NCBI RefSeq assembly: GCF_047511655.1
Contig: NC_133387.1
Span: 141,232,853 to 141,296,852 of the forward strand
Length of the DNA stretch: 64,000 nucleotides
DNA from: Castor canadensis
Lineage: Eukaryota > Chordata > Mammalia > Rodentia > Castoridae
Direction of reading: 5' to 3'
The notes under the pieces were generated by a model. The model ran no database searches, was not told the origin of the DNA, and saw only the letters and a program-made list of their open reading frames with translations. The translations under genes and the position numbers were made by a program. Numbering within the stretch: position 1 is the first letter of the stretch; each line of letters opens with the position of its first letter. This document shows positions 34,919-47,036 of the stretch, piece after piece.

Positions 34919-35840
34919 TTATCTCCCCAATAAGACTTTCATCAGTGCTTTCTTTACATCCTTCTTCCTCAGACTGTGTATTAATGGGTTTAGCATGTGG
35001 GTTACTGCAGCATAGAAAACAGACGACACTTTCTCCTGGTCCAGGGAGTTACTAGAAGGAGGTCTGAAATACATGAAGGTGACAGACCCAAAGAATATCC
35101 CTACAGCCATGAGATGAGAGCTGGAAGTTCAAAAGTTTTGGACCATCCCTCTGAGGACCAATGAGAAGGATGCTGCAGAAGATGAAGACACAGGAAACAG
35201 CCACAGCTACAGTGGGCACCAAGGTGTTGAGTCCCCCAGTGATAAAAACTAGAAGCACATTGAGGTGTGTGCTGGAGCAGGAGAGATTGAGGAGGGGAAG
35301 AACATCACAGAAATAATGATTGATGATGTGGGATTTGCAGAAGGTCAGTTTCATCATGGCACTTGTATGGGCCACAGCAGACAGAATACCCAGGATGAAG
35401 GAGACCAACACTAGCAGTGAGCAGAGCCAACAGGACATGATCACGTTATAAAACAGTGGACTACAGATGGCAACATAGCGATCATAGGCCATGGCAGTCA
35501 GGGGTTAACCCTCAGCCACCACGAAGACCACAAAGAAGAGCTGTGCCATGTACTCAGAATAAAGGACCATATTCTTCTTCCTTAAGAAGTTCACGAGCAT
35601 TTGGGGGGTAATGACAGTGGAATAACAGAAATCAGTGAAGGATAAGTTGCTGAGGAAATAGTACATGGGAGTGTGGACCAGTGGGCTGACTGCAATAAGG
35701 AAGATCATGCCCAGGTTCCCCACCACTGTCACCACACAGACTCCTAGGAACAGGAAGAAGAGGGGCAGCTGGAGCTCTAGCTGCTGTCCTAAACCCACCA
35801 AGACAAAAATGGCTTCTGTGGAGTGATTTCCAGTGGCCAG
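34919..35840 (-). pseudogene. Olfactory receptor pseudogene, family 8-like, left-arm copy
   Basis: Minus-strand reading gives [94 protein letters not shown] and [16 protein letters not shown], a complete seven-helix receptor layout of about 307 codons. Lesions shared with the right-arm copy are a TAA stop right after VVAEG in TM3 and two one-base deletions around the [14 protein letters not shown] junction before TM6. Private to this copy, the start codon is CTG instead of ATG. A tttgacag acceptor-like site sits just upstream of the coding start. The shared lesions show that the gene was already dead when the inverted duplication arose. Confidence 0.93.
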
Positions 35841-36709
35841 TCTTCTTTCGAGATTTCTGTCAAAATAAAACATAGTTTTACATCAATGAGGACCATAACT
35901 CCTAAATGAAACTAATTCTGTAAAAGAGAATAGAAATTCTGAGTCACAGTTTTCATCATCTCTGATCCTAATACTTCTGTCCTCTCTGTCTAAATCACCC
36001 TAAACCTCTTCCAAGTTGGTTCCAAATTTAAGTCACCAAAGTGTTCCCTGACTGACTTCAAAAACTTTTCTTCCTGAATTTGACTGCAAAATCAAAAAAA
36101 AAAAATCTACATGGAGAGACTCTCTAATTCTCAATTACTATGGCAAAAGAGTAGAAGAGAAGAATGGAATATTCTAGTCAATGTGTCAAGAAGAGAATGA
36201 AGCCAAAGCCTCAGAAGACTGAAAATATTTTTTTACATCCAGTTGGAGTGTGGGTGGGCATGGAGTTGGGTGTAAGGCAACCAATCACTCTTTGAAAAAA
36301 AATCTATAATGATAAGGTTCTCACCATCAAAATCAGAAGTACTCATTTACAGCTCCTTGCTCCTCACTAAGTCGTCGAAGAGTGAGAAGCTAGAGCTCCA
36401 CCACCGCTCTCCCTGATGAAAGTAGATCTCTTTTCATTCAGGTGCTGGGCTCACAAGTTCATAATGAGTCTACTCACACCCCAATCATTCCATGAAAAGT
36501 GGTCAGCTTAGAACCCTGGCAGCGAGCAACCATCCCCTTACTTATGAGTCCCCAAGCCCCACCCAGCAGCCCTTACATAGCAGTAAAAGATGCTCCAGGT
36601 TGCCTGCAAACATACTGCTATTGGTGTAAATCTTAAACTTTCCAATTCCTGGTGTATATGCTGGTTTGGAACTGGATTTGAAGAAATAAAATAGTATGTA
36701 GCATTTTTC
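35841..36709. other. Receptor upstream flank in the left arm
   Basis: No gene or repeat that I can name. A distinctive stretch at 36,340-36,540 (agtcgtcgaagagtgagaag, gatctcttttcattcaggtg) is mirrored at about 46,335-46,535. It could include an untranslated receptor exon or an old LTR fragment. Confidence 0.4.
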
Positions 36710-37165
36710 CACAAGACCTAAAACAAATGCAGTGATATTATTGGACATGGGTCACACACTAAGGGGAGAACACACATGGGAGGAATAGGGAAAGGGAAGG
36801 AAACCTAAAACGTGAATATGGTTGATATGCTCACTGTACTGAAGCAAATATAGTAATCTTAAACTGGAAGAGGCCACTATGGGAACGGAACTAGGAAGTA
36901 GTGAAGAGGTCTGATAAAGATGAACCAATACAGGTTGTAATACACAAGTGTATGGAAACAACACAAGGAATCTCTCTGTATAGCTATCTTTATGTCAAAC
37001 TAGCAAAAACGCTATGCTTCTCTTGTTATCTTTGATGTTTTCTTTTCCACAAAATCAGAGAACAAGACGGTGGAGCAGGTTCTGCCCAGAAGCACAGGGT
37101 GGGGGGTAGGGAGAGGGAGGTGAAGTCTCTCAAATAATGTATACACATGTAAGTAAATGTAAAAA
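36710..37165 (+). mobile_element. 5'-truncated L1 3' UTR (left arm)
   Basis: From gacctaaaacaaatgcagtg through tctctgtatagctatcttta and a G-rich tract (37,095-37,125) to ataatgtatacacatgtaag. The mirror copy is at about 45,710-46,165, so it was inserted before the duplication. Confidence 0.85.
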
Positions 37166-38271
37166 TGATAAAATAAAAATTTTTAAATTATACAATAAAT
37201 TCTGTTACTTTTAAATAAAATTTTATATGCGCCCCCTTCACACCCCAAAAAAAGCAGTAGGAACTTCTACCTGGCTTGAATCTCTAAACTCCTAGCTTCA
37301 CACTCTACCCAAGGCAACCACCTTTGCACATTATATCAAAGACCAGGGCACAGTTCTGTCACAGCCTGGAATTTAAACATTTCTGGGTTAAGTCTGAAAG
37401 CACACCCAAATGCTTTGCCTAGGCAGGGAAGCAAACACATTTCTGCACAGCATAGCAGCTTGTCCTGTTCCAGCTAGACAATATCACCATTTATTCTTGA
37501 GTCTCCTCCTGAAACTCTCTAAGTACAAAAGTAGTAGTAGTACCATGGGCCAGCAAATACATAATGTGACCTAGACCAATCAAATGCAGTTGGAGCACCC
37601 ATCAAGCATCTCTGTTTCATTGCACAGGAAGCTCAGCCAGTGGTCTCACCAGACATGGAGCACCAGCCATGTGCTCCATGTGAACTCAGAAGAAAGGCAA
37701 CATTTCAGTCACCTAGAGAACACAAATACAGGCTGTATCAGCTGTGCTGTACCACCTAGTCCATCTAGGGTCAAAGAGTAGAGTAAATACTGAAGATCTA
37801 CTTTTGCAAGCATATGTAGTGATAATTTATATATATTTATGTATAAATATATTAATATACAACAAATATGATTTTTGCATATATTATACAAATTCATGTT
37901 ATTTATAAATATTTTTAAATTATATAAATAAAAGTATTCATCTATGATAAATATATAGCTGTACTTATTCATATAAATGTAAGCCAGAAGAGGAGCGTTT
38001 ATATATTTTAAGGCAAAGAGTCCAATGTAAGCACAAAAGAGTTACAAAGACTCAGGAAATCATGTCACCTCTAAAAGTAATTAATAAAGCTCAAGTGATG
38101 GATGTAAAGAAATGGAATCCTATGACATGACAGGCAAGGATTATGACCTTAGTGATTTTCAAACAATGGTAAAAATAGATGATTAAAAATTAAATAAAAT
38201 TTGTAAAACTATACATACACAAAGTGAAAAGTTTGATAATAAATATATAGAAAAAATAAAAACAACTAGTA
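37166..38271. other. Remaining inner part of the left arm
   Basis: No gene. AT-rich from 37,810 to 38,000. It is mirrored closely at about 44,600-45,705. Confidence 0.5.
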
Positions 38272-41260
38272 GGAAGAGCCAAGATGACAGATTAATAGCA
38301 AGCAGCCCTTTCCAGCTCTCAGCACCTCAGAATCAAAACAGCCAAGAAAACAGATTCTTAGTGAGGTAGCCAACTGAGCAATGCAGCAAAGTTTAAAATT
38401 GGTCAAAGACTCGGAAAGACCCAGACTTTAGTTATTGGAACAGAGAACAAAAAAAAGCACCTTAACATTAAGCCCAAGTGGCCAAGTCTTATCACAGAGG
38501 GGCACAGTAATAGAAAGGAACAGAACGGATGACCTAGTAGGGAAAAACTGACACAGACACAGAAGCTGAACAGAAATGCATCTGAACTTAGCTGATGTGA
38601 GAACTACACCACATGCCTGTACTTGAGAAGTGCTCTGTTCTTTTCAAGGTAAAAGCCTGCTGCTATCATTGGGAACCATATTAGAAAGTTGCACCCAAGT
38701 TTGGTCTTTTGGAAAACAATATAATACATTCTTCTTTCATCTGGAACTCACAGCAATTATTGCCATATTGTCACAGACAGCATCTGCCTTGTGACCAAGT
38801 ATAGACCCAGTAGAACATAATCAGTGAAAGTTCATTAACAAATACATGAATCAGAGACAGGAAAAGGAGTGAAGCTACTTTCCCTTTTATGATTGGCAGC
38901 TCTGGCAGCCAGCTAAAAAGGATTGGGAAACTGAGCAAACAGACAGGATTGCCTTTCGGAACTGTGCCTCAGAACCGTAGTGATAGGTGGAAAGCATAGG
39001 ACCTCCTGAACAATTTCCACCTTTAGTCGTCTCACTGTGGAATCTGAGATCCAGGCCCACATGGAGCTTGACGCCAGTCACGCTCTGGGAGTATGTAGAG
39101 CTGATCTGTCTGAAGTAAACTCCCATGGGAGGAAATTTGGTTCCACACTAGTTATACTAAGGAGCAGGGACTGAACACTATTCTTACCATATCTGGTCCC
39201 AAAGGATTCCCTTTGACCTACTGGTGATCATAAAAGTCAGGGAATGCATGAATTTCTCACCCTTTGCTCTCTCTAAGGGGTGCATAGCCTGAGAAGCAGA
39301 AATAAATGGAGACTGGAAGAGGCAGTGCATATATGCTCTTAATTGAGTGACCAGCCCAGTGTAGAAAATGTCTTCTTTCCTTTATTTGTTTACTGTTTTT
39401 TATTAAGACTTTTTATGGTATTTGCTGATTGGAGATTGGTATATGAGTTCAAATGTGTGTTTGTGCGAGTGTGTGTGTGCGTGGAGAGAAAGTAATAGAC
39501 AGATGTACAAAAAAGTAAGACTAGATAGATAGATAGATATCCAGATAGATGATGGATAGACAGATAGACAGATAGATAGATAGATATAGACAGATAGATA
39601 GATAGGTAGATAGATAATCTTTCTTACATTTTTGCAATTATGTCTCCCACTTTCCACTTCTTCCTGCTTTCTCCCTCTTCACTGTTTGAATATTCAAACA
39701 TGTCTTTTCTTTTCCATTATATAAATTTTTTAAGCTTAAATTTCATTATTTGTGGTGTCAAAGAAAGAGCTTAGGTATAGAATCTCAAAGTATGCAGGAA
39801 TAGCTACACTCATGTTGGGAAAAACAGATTTCAAGTCAAAACTTGTCAGAAGAGCAAAAAAGATCACTAAATATTGGTAAAGGAACAATACCTCAGTCAC
39901 AGAAGGTTAGAAGGTGAAAGTTGCTGCACCTAATTTTATAATACAAAGACTAATGCATATAAAAAGACAGAAAGCTCCACAGAATAACAAGAGGTAAATT
40001 AAAAACCACACTCTCAACAAGAGATAGGTCATCCAGACAATAAATCAACCAAGAAACTTGAGAGCTAAACTACAATAAAGGACAAATGGACTTAACAAAC
40101 GGAATATTTTTAAAATATTTCATTCAATAATTATGGAATACACATTCTTTTCAGCATTTCATTGAGCTTTCTCCAAAATAAGCCACATTTCAGGCTATAA
40201 AGCAAATCTTAACCAATACAAAAGAATAGAAAAAAAATTATGATATCTTATCATATAATACTGGAAAAAACCTAGAACTCACTAGCAAAAGAAGCTGCAG
40301 ACATTGTACAAATCAATGACAACACAACAATATAGTTTGAAATGATCACTGAGTCACTGAAAAAGTCAAGATGGAAAGCAAGAAATTTCTAAAATAAATG
40401 ACAATGAAAAGACAAAATATCCAAATTGGATGGTTACAGCAAAGGGAGTTTTAAGATAGAAGTTTACAGTAAGGAGTGTCTAAATTAAAAGAGAGATCTC
40501 AAATAAAACACCTAATTATGCACTTCAATGTCTTAGGAAAAGAAGAACAAGTAAAAAACAAAACCCATCAATAGAATAGAAAGAAACAAAATCAGAGTTG
40601 AACCTATTGAAATTGAAACAAAAAGAATAATATGGAGAATAAAGGAAACAAAGAGTTGGTTCTTTGAAAGTGTCAATAAGATTAACAAAATATTATCAAA
40701 ACAAACACAAAGAAGCAGGGAGGAAACCTGAACTATAAAACTAAAAACAAAAAAGGACTATTACAACAGGTACCACAGAAAAAACAGAAGATCAATAGGG
40801 ATTATCTAGAAAACTTATGTTCCAATAAATTGGAAAATGTAGAGGAATTTGATAAATGTCTAGGCAAGCAGAGCCATTGATAATTTCTAGGCACGTAGAG
40901 CCAAGAAGATTAAAACCCTAAACAAATCAGTAACAAATAATGAGAATGATATAAAGTCTCCAAGCAAAGAAAAGTCCAGGACTGAATGTACTCATTTCTG
41001 TACCTTACCAGATCTTTAAAGAACTAACACTAATGTTTCTCACACTATTCCATGAAGTAAAAAAGAATGCTTCCAAATTCCTTCTATGATCCCCAATAAC
41101 AAAATTGAATAAGAACACAACCAAAAAGGAAAGCCATAGACCAAAATCCTTGATGAACAGGGCATGATTATCCATACCATACTTTCAACCTAATTTCAAC
41201 AACGCATTAACAAATCAATAAGTGTAATGATGGAAATCAGTGTGGTTTCCTAAAAAATTA
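38272..41260 (+). mobile_element. Old L1: 5' UTR start, then ORF2 parts
   Basis: ggaagagccaagatgacaga and gcaagcagccctttccagct look like the opening of an L1 5' UTR. Its first part (to 38,447) lies in the left arm. Decayed 5' UTR continues to about 39,390. ORF2 sequence follows from about 39,770 (gcaggaatagctacactcat, then agataggtcatccagacaat) to about 41,255. It is full of stops and not functional. An apparent 3' continuation is at 41,780-43,440. Confidence 0.65.
39521..39617. repeat. (GATA)n-type microsatellite
   Basis: Interrupted gata/gaca units (agatagatagatag..., agacagatagacag...) over about 95 bases, inside the old L1 of the spacer. Confidence 0.95.
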
Positions 41261-41775
41261 TAAATAGAGCTTTCACATGATCTAGTCATACCACATCTGG
41301 GTATATGTTCTAAAGTGTCAACATCAGATTATTGCAGAGATTCCTGCAAACTCATGTTTATTATGGCACTGCTCCAATTGCCATATGGAATCAATCTGGG
41401 TGTCCATCAACAGATAAATAAAGGAAAATAATGGTATAAATACGCATGTAGTATCACTAAGCCATAAAGAAGAATGACATTATGTCATTTCCTAGAAAAT
41501 TGATGGAACTGGAGATCATAATGTCAGGTGAAATAAGATAGTCACAAAGACAGGCACTGCAGTTTTTCTTCAATCTGTGGAAGCTAGGGGAAAGGACAGA
41601 AAACAAGGTTATAAAAGTAAAATGGGGAATACTGTGAGGTGGAATGGGTGGAGAGAAGCCGAAGTGGGATAAGAAACAGAAGTAGAGGACACGAACGTGA
41701 TCTAAGTACATTGTATGTACACATGGGTACATCACAATGAATCCACTCATTTTATACAATTAATATACACAAATT
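41261..41775 (+). mobile_element. L1 3'-end fragment nested in the spacer L1
   Basis: gatctagtcataccacatct then gggtatatgttctaaagtgt, aaactcatgtttattatggc, and an end like catcacaatgaatccactc...acaattaatat. The host L1 ORF2 stops at agtgtggtttcctaaaa and resumes at about 41,785 (gaatgggtcaacatagacaa). Confidence 0.75.
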
Positions 41776-42184
41776 GAACAACAAGAGCATGAATGGGTCA
41801 ACATAGACAAACCAATAAATGTAACACAGCACATAAGATACAATCAATGACAAAAGTCACATGATCATCTCAATGATGGAAAAAAACGCAGAAAATTGAC
41901 AAAATTTACCAACCCTTCATGATAAAAGTCCAGAACAAACTAGGCATGGAGGGTTCACAGCTTAACATAGTGAAGACTAGTTATGACAGACCCATAGCCA
42001 AGATCATACAGAACAGGCAAGAGTAAAAGCATTTCCTCTAAAATCAGGGACAAGATACTGTTTATATTCAAGTTAGAATTGGAATTTTTTTCTAGAACAA
42101 TACAGAAAGCAAAAGATAAAAGGGAAGCCAGACATGAGGTTAATATGCAGTTAACACATGTTTCTTAGAAGGTTGACATCATAA
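41776..42184 (+). mobile_element. Spacer L1 ORF2, continued
   Basis: aaaccaataaatgtaacaca, then gtcacatgatcatctcaatg and cataccca-like sequence is the reverse transcriptase region (compare 13,160-13,260). Confidence 0.75.
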
Positions 42185-42775
42185 GGATTGTGATTTCCCG
42201 GTCAGTTCAGGCAAAAAGTTAGTGAGACCCAATCTCAACCAATAAGCCAGGCAGGGTGGAATGTGTCTATGCTTTTGGCTACATGGGAGGCTTTAGAAAA
42301 GATCAAAAAGAATTAACCTAGAAGGTAACACCCACGCACAGGAAATCAATGTGAGTCAATGCCCTGTATAGCTATCCTTATCTCAACCAGCAAAACCCCT
42401 TGTTCCTTCCTATTATTGCTTATACTCTCTCTACAACAAAATTAGAGATAAGGGCAAAATAGTTTCTGCTGGGTATTGAGGGGGGGAGCGGGAGGGGGTG
42501 GAGTGGGTGGTAAGGGAGGGGGTGGGGGCAGGGGGGAGAAATAAACCAAGCCTTGTATGCACATATGAATAATAAAAGAAAAATGAAAAATAAAATAAAA
42601 TAAATAAAAAAAAAAAAAAAGAAAAGAGAATCATGGTCTAGACTAGCAAGGACAAAAACAGGAGATGCTACCAGAAGATAACTAAAGCAAGGAAAAAAAG
42701 AAAGGCTATTGGCAATGGTAGCGCCCCTACCTAGCAAGCATGAGACTTTGAGTTCCAATCCCCATATTGCCAAAG
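42185..42775 (+). repeat. B1-ID composite SINE split by an L1 insertion
   Basis: The first part (42,185-42,301) reads tcagttcaggcaaaaagtta, gtgagacccaatctcaacc, aagccaggcagggtggaatg. The second part (42,622-42,775) reads agactagcaaggacaaaaac, then ggcaatggtagcgcccctac, ctagcaagcatgagactttg, agttccaatccccatattgcc. Joined across the L1, they form a dimeric B1 unit plus ID tail. Confidence 0.75.
42302..42621 (+). mobile_element. Very short L1 insertion (3' UTR only) with target-site duplication
   Basis: From aattaacctagaaggtaaca to gtatgcacatatgaataata plus a long A-rich tail, with a G-rich tract at 42,480-42,540. It is flanked by agaaaaga at about 42,295-42,302 and again after the tail at about 42,620. 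It belongs to the recent L1 family. Confidence 0.85.
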
Positions 42776-42834
42776 AAAAAAAAGGAACAGCCAAAAAGAA
42801 TTAAAAGTGAAGCAAATGTGAAAGGAAGAAGGCA

Positions 42835-44300
42835 AATTGTAGTTACTTGTTGATGATACGATCCTGTATTTAGAAGGCCCTGTAAAGATTACACCAAAAA
42901 AGTTTTGGATCTGATAAACAAATAAGGAACAGAAGCAGGAAAGAAACCCAACATATAAAAAATCGGTGGCTCTTTTTTACACAAATAATTAAACCACTGA
43001 GAAAGAAATTGGTAAAATAATCACATTAACAATAGTTTTAAGAATGGAATACTGAGCAGTAACCCTAATAAAACAGGTAAAAATCCTTTAAAATAGAAAC
43101 TACAGAGCAATAAGTAAATTAACGAAATAAGACACAAGAAAAACAAAACTCTTATGTTCATTGATTGGCAGTATTAATACTGAGAAAAATGGTCATATCA
43201 CCAAAAGTGATATGCAGATTCTATGCAAAACTCACCAAAATTCCAATGACATTTGTCATAGAAATAGCAAACTAACCCTAGAATTCATATAGAAGCACAA
43301 GAGACCCAAGTCAACACAATCTGGTGCAAAAAGAACAATGCTGGAAGATGAAACAATACCTTATTTCAAAGAATAGTACAGATCCATAGTAAATAAAATA
43401 TCATAGTACTCTGAGAAAACCAGACACATACTAATGGACTAGAATAGATGACTATTGTGTTTATCAATACAGTTGTCAAAAACATACACTGGAGAAAGGA
43501 CAGCCAGATTTGCACATGGTGCTGGATAAACTGGATGCTTACATGTAGAATCGTGAAGAATCAGGAAAATCTAAATAGACAAATAATCAGTAAGATGATT
43601 GAGACACTAATCAAATGTCTTCTAAAACAAAAATTTCAGGATCTCATGGCTTCACCACTAAATTCTACCAAATATATAAAGTAATAATAATGATTTCTCA
43701 CAAATTTTTCCAAAAAATGAAACAGAAGGAAAAACTTCCTAATTCATTTTATAAGGCCAGTATTATTAATACCAAAACCAGTTAAGGATATAAAAGGTCA
43801 GGTCCATATTTTTCAGCTTCATAAAACAAACACTCTCAAAAAATGCAATCAAACTGAATTCAACAATGTCTAAAATAGACAGTTCTACATGACCAAGTGA
43901 ATTTTGGGATAAAAAAATTCCAATGTAAGTATATTAATAAATGTTAAACAAAAAATTAACAGAATGAATGACCAAATTCATATACTTATCTCATTAGAGG
44001 AAGAAAAACATTTCCAAAATTCAATATCCTTTACAACAAAAGAAGTTTCAAAGACTTAGACATAGAAAGAATGTATCTCAACACTATAAAGACTATATAG
44101 GATAAACCCATAACTATCAATCATACTCAATTTTGAACAATCAAAAGCCTATCCTTATTCCACACAGGACAGAGACGCCCACTCTTGGCACTTCTGTTGA
44201 ATAGATAGTAGGAGGTTTCAGCTAGAGCAACTGGGAAAGAGAAGGAGATAAAACTGTAGAAATAGAAATAGTAATAGAAAATGAATAGATGAAATTATTA
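42835..44300 (+). mobile_element. Old L1 ORF2 mosaic in the spacer
   Basis: The reverse transcriptase catalytic region is visible near 42,850 (cttgttgatgatacgatcct, Asp-Asp codons). C-terminal sequence continues to about 43,560. Then an earlier ORF2 segment restarts (about 43,560-44,300), so two copies or a rearranged copy are joined. All frames are broken. Confidence 0.7.
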
Positions 44301-44329
44301 TAGCTGTTCTCTGATAATATGGTCTTTTT

Positions 44330-44421
44330 ATCGACATATTATTTGTACAAAGGTGTTTCATTGTGATGTTTCCACAGATGTGTACAATGTACTTGAATCA
44401 AATTCATCACCTCTATCACTC
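44330..44421 (-). mobile_element. Old L1 3' end, antisense, abutting the right arm
   Basis: atttgtacaaaggtgtttca, ttgtgatgtttccacagatg and tgtacaatgtacttgaatc match the reversed 3' end seen at 17,700. The right arm starts directly after it. Confidence 0.6.
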
Positions 44422-45626
44422 TTCTCTGTTCCAATAACTAAAGTCTCTGGGCCTTTCCAAGTCTTTTCCCAATTTTAAACTTTGCTGCATTGTTCAGTTG
44501 GCTACCTCACTAAGAATCTGTTTTCTTGGCTGTTTTGATTCTGAGCTGCTGAGAAGCTGGAAAGGGCTGCTTGCTATTAATCTGTCATCTTGGCTCTTCC
44601 TACTAGTTGTTTTTAGTTTTTCTATATATTTATTATCAACTTTTCGCTTTGTGTATGTATAGTTTTACAAATTTTATTTAATTTTTAATCATCTATTTTT
44701 ACCATTTTTTGAAAATCACTAAGGTCATAATCCTTGCCTGTCATGTCATAGATTTCCATTCCTTTACATCCATCACTTGAGCTTTATTAATTACTTCTAG
44801 AAGTGACATGATTTCCTGAGTCTTTGTAATTCTTTTGTGCTTACATTGGACTCTTTGCCTTAAAATATATATAGCCTCCATTTCTGGCTTACATTTATTT
44901 GAATAAGTATAGCTATATATTTATCATAGATGAATACTCTTATTTATATAATTTTAAAATATAAATAACATGAATTTATATATGTTATATGCAAAAATTG
45001 CATTTGTTCTATATTAATATATTTATACATAAATATATATAAGATATCACTATATATGCTTGCAAAGGTGATCTTCACTGTTTAGTCTACTCTTTGACCC
45101 TAGATGGACTAGGTGGTACAGCACAGCAGATACAGCCTGTATTTGTGTTCTCTAGGTGACTGATATGTTGCCTTTCTTCTGAGTTCACATGGAGCACATG
45201 GCTGGTGCTCCACGTCTGGTGAGACCACTGGCTGAGCTTCCTGTGCAATGAAACAGAGATGCTTGATGGGTGCTCCAACTGCATTTGATTGGTCTAGGTC
45301 ACATAATGTATTTGCTGGCCCATGGTACTACTACTACTTTTGTACTTAGAGAGTTTCAGGAGGAGACTCAAGAATAAATGGGGATATTGTCAAGCTGGAA
45401 CAGGACAAGCTGCTATGCTGTGTAGAAATGTGTTTGCTTCCCTGCCTAGGCAAAGCATTTGGGTGTGCTTTCAGACTTAACCCAGAAATGTGTAAATTCC
45501 AGGCTGTGACAGAACTGTGCCCTGGTCTTTGATATAATGTGCAAAGGTGGTTGCCTTGGGTAGAGTGTGAAGCTAGGAGTTTAGAGATTCAAGCCATGTA
45601 GAAGTTCCCACTGCTTCTTTTTTTGG

Positions 45627-45650
45627 TGTGTATGTGTGTGTGTGTGAATA
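45627..45650. repeat. Short (GT)n run private to the right arm
   Basis: tgtgtatgtgtgtgtgtg stands where the left arm has a C-rich sequence (about 37,230-37,245). Confidence 0.7.
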
Positions 45651-45709
45651 TAAAATTTTATTTAAAAGTAACAGAATTTTTTGTATAATTTTTAAAATTT
45701 TATTTTATC

Positions 45710-46165
45710 ATTCTTACATTTACTTACCTGTGTATACATTATTTGAGAGATTTCCCCCTCCTTTTCCCTACCCTGCCCCAGCGCTTCTGGAGAGAACCTG
45801 TTCCACTCTCTTGTTCTCCAATTTTGTGGAAAAGAAAACATCAAAGATAACAAGAGAAACATAGCGTTTTTGCTAATTTGAGATAAAGATAGCTATAAGA
45901 GAGATTCCTTGTGTTGTTTCCATACACTTGTGTATTACAACCTGTATTGGTTCATCTTTATCAGACCTCTTCACTACTTCCTAGTTCCGTTCCCATAGTG
46001 GCCTCTTCCAGTTTAAGATTACTATATTTGCTTCAGTACAGTGAGCATACCAACCATATTCACGTTTTAGGTTTCCTTCCCTTTCCCTATTCCTCCCATG
46101 TGTGTTCTCCCCTTAGTGTGTGACCCATGTCCAATAATATCACTGCATTTGTTTTAGGTCTTGTG
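45710..46165 (-). mobile_element. 5'-truncated L1 3' UTR (right arm)
   Basis: Mirror of 36,710-37,165. It is the same insertion, present before the duplication. Confidence 0.85.
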
Positions 46166-47036
46166 GAAAAATGCTACATACTATTTTATTTCTTCAAATC
46201 CAGTTCCAAACCAGCATATACACCAGGAATTGGAAAGTTTAAGATTTACACCAATAGCAGTATGTTTGCAGGCAACCTGGAGCATCTTTTACTGCTATGT
46301 AAGGGCTGCTGGGTGGGGCTTGGGGACTCATAAGTAAGGGGATGGTTGCTCGCTGCCAGGGTTCTAAGCTGACCACTTTTCATGGAATGATTGGGGTGTG
46401 AGTAGACTCATTATGAACTTGTGAGCCCAGCACCTGAATGAAAAGAGATCTACTTTCATCAGGGAGAGCGGTGGTGGAGCTCTAGCTTCTCACTCTTCGA
46501 CGACTTAGTGAGGAGCAAGGAGCTGTAAATGAGTATTTCTGATTTTGATGGTGAGAACCTTATCATTATAGATTTTTTTTCAAAGAGTGATTGGTTGCCT
46601 TACACCCAACTCCATGCCCACCCACACTCCAACCGGATGTAAAAAAATATTTTCAGTCTTCTGAGGCTTTGGCTTCATTCTCTCCTTGACACATTGACTA
46701 GCATACTCCATTATTCTTTTCTACTATTTTTTTCTCAATAATTGAGAATTGGACAGTCTCTCCATGTAGATTTTTTTTTTTTTGATTTTGCAGTCAAATT
46801 CAGGAAGAAAAGTTTTTGAAGTCAGTCAGAGAACACTTTGGTGACTTAAATTTGGGACCAACTTGGAAGAGGTTTAGGGTGATTTAGACAGAGAGGACAG
46901 AAGTATTACGATCAGATATAATGAAAACTATGACTCAGAATTTCTATTCTCTTTTACAGGAGTAGTTTCATTTAGGAGTTGTGGTCCTCATTGATGTAAA
47001 ACTATGTTCCATTTTCACAGAAATCTTGAAAGAAGA

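Larger units (their letters stand above)
32632..38447 (+). repeat. Left arm of a large inverted duplication
   Basis: The arm is matched in reverse complement by 44,422-49,780. Paired positions sum to about 82,870-82,877 across the whole arm, so it is nearly gap-free. Shared contents are a dead olfactory receptor (34,919-35,840), an ID and a B1 SINE, L1 3' ends, a MIR tail, and the start of an L1 5' UTR at the inner edge. In about 420 bases of the receptor that I aligned by hand there are 6 differences. Near the outer end I count 3 in about 66. The left arm keeps a segment of about 463 bases (32,680-33,142) that the right arm lacks. I see no transposon private to either arm. Confidence 0.95.
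38448..44421. other. Spacer between the two arms
   Basis: About 6 kb made almost entirely of L1 pieces with nested L1 and SINE insertions. It has no internal symmetry that I can see, so the palindrome does not continue towards the centre. Confidence 0.8.

Noticed and set aside
39521-39617. CRISPR-like or other regularly spaced repeat array
   Set aside because: It is a tetranucleotide microsatellite without spacers, in a mammalian genome.
45911-46333. Near-identical open frames in both arms (36,542-36,964 and 45,911-46,333) as a conserved duplicated gene
   Set aside because: They lie on an L1 3' UTR fragment and its flank, and are similar only because the whole arm is duplicated.
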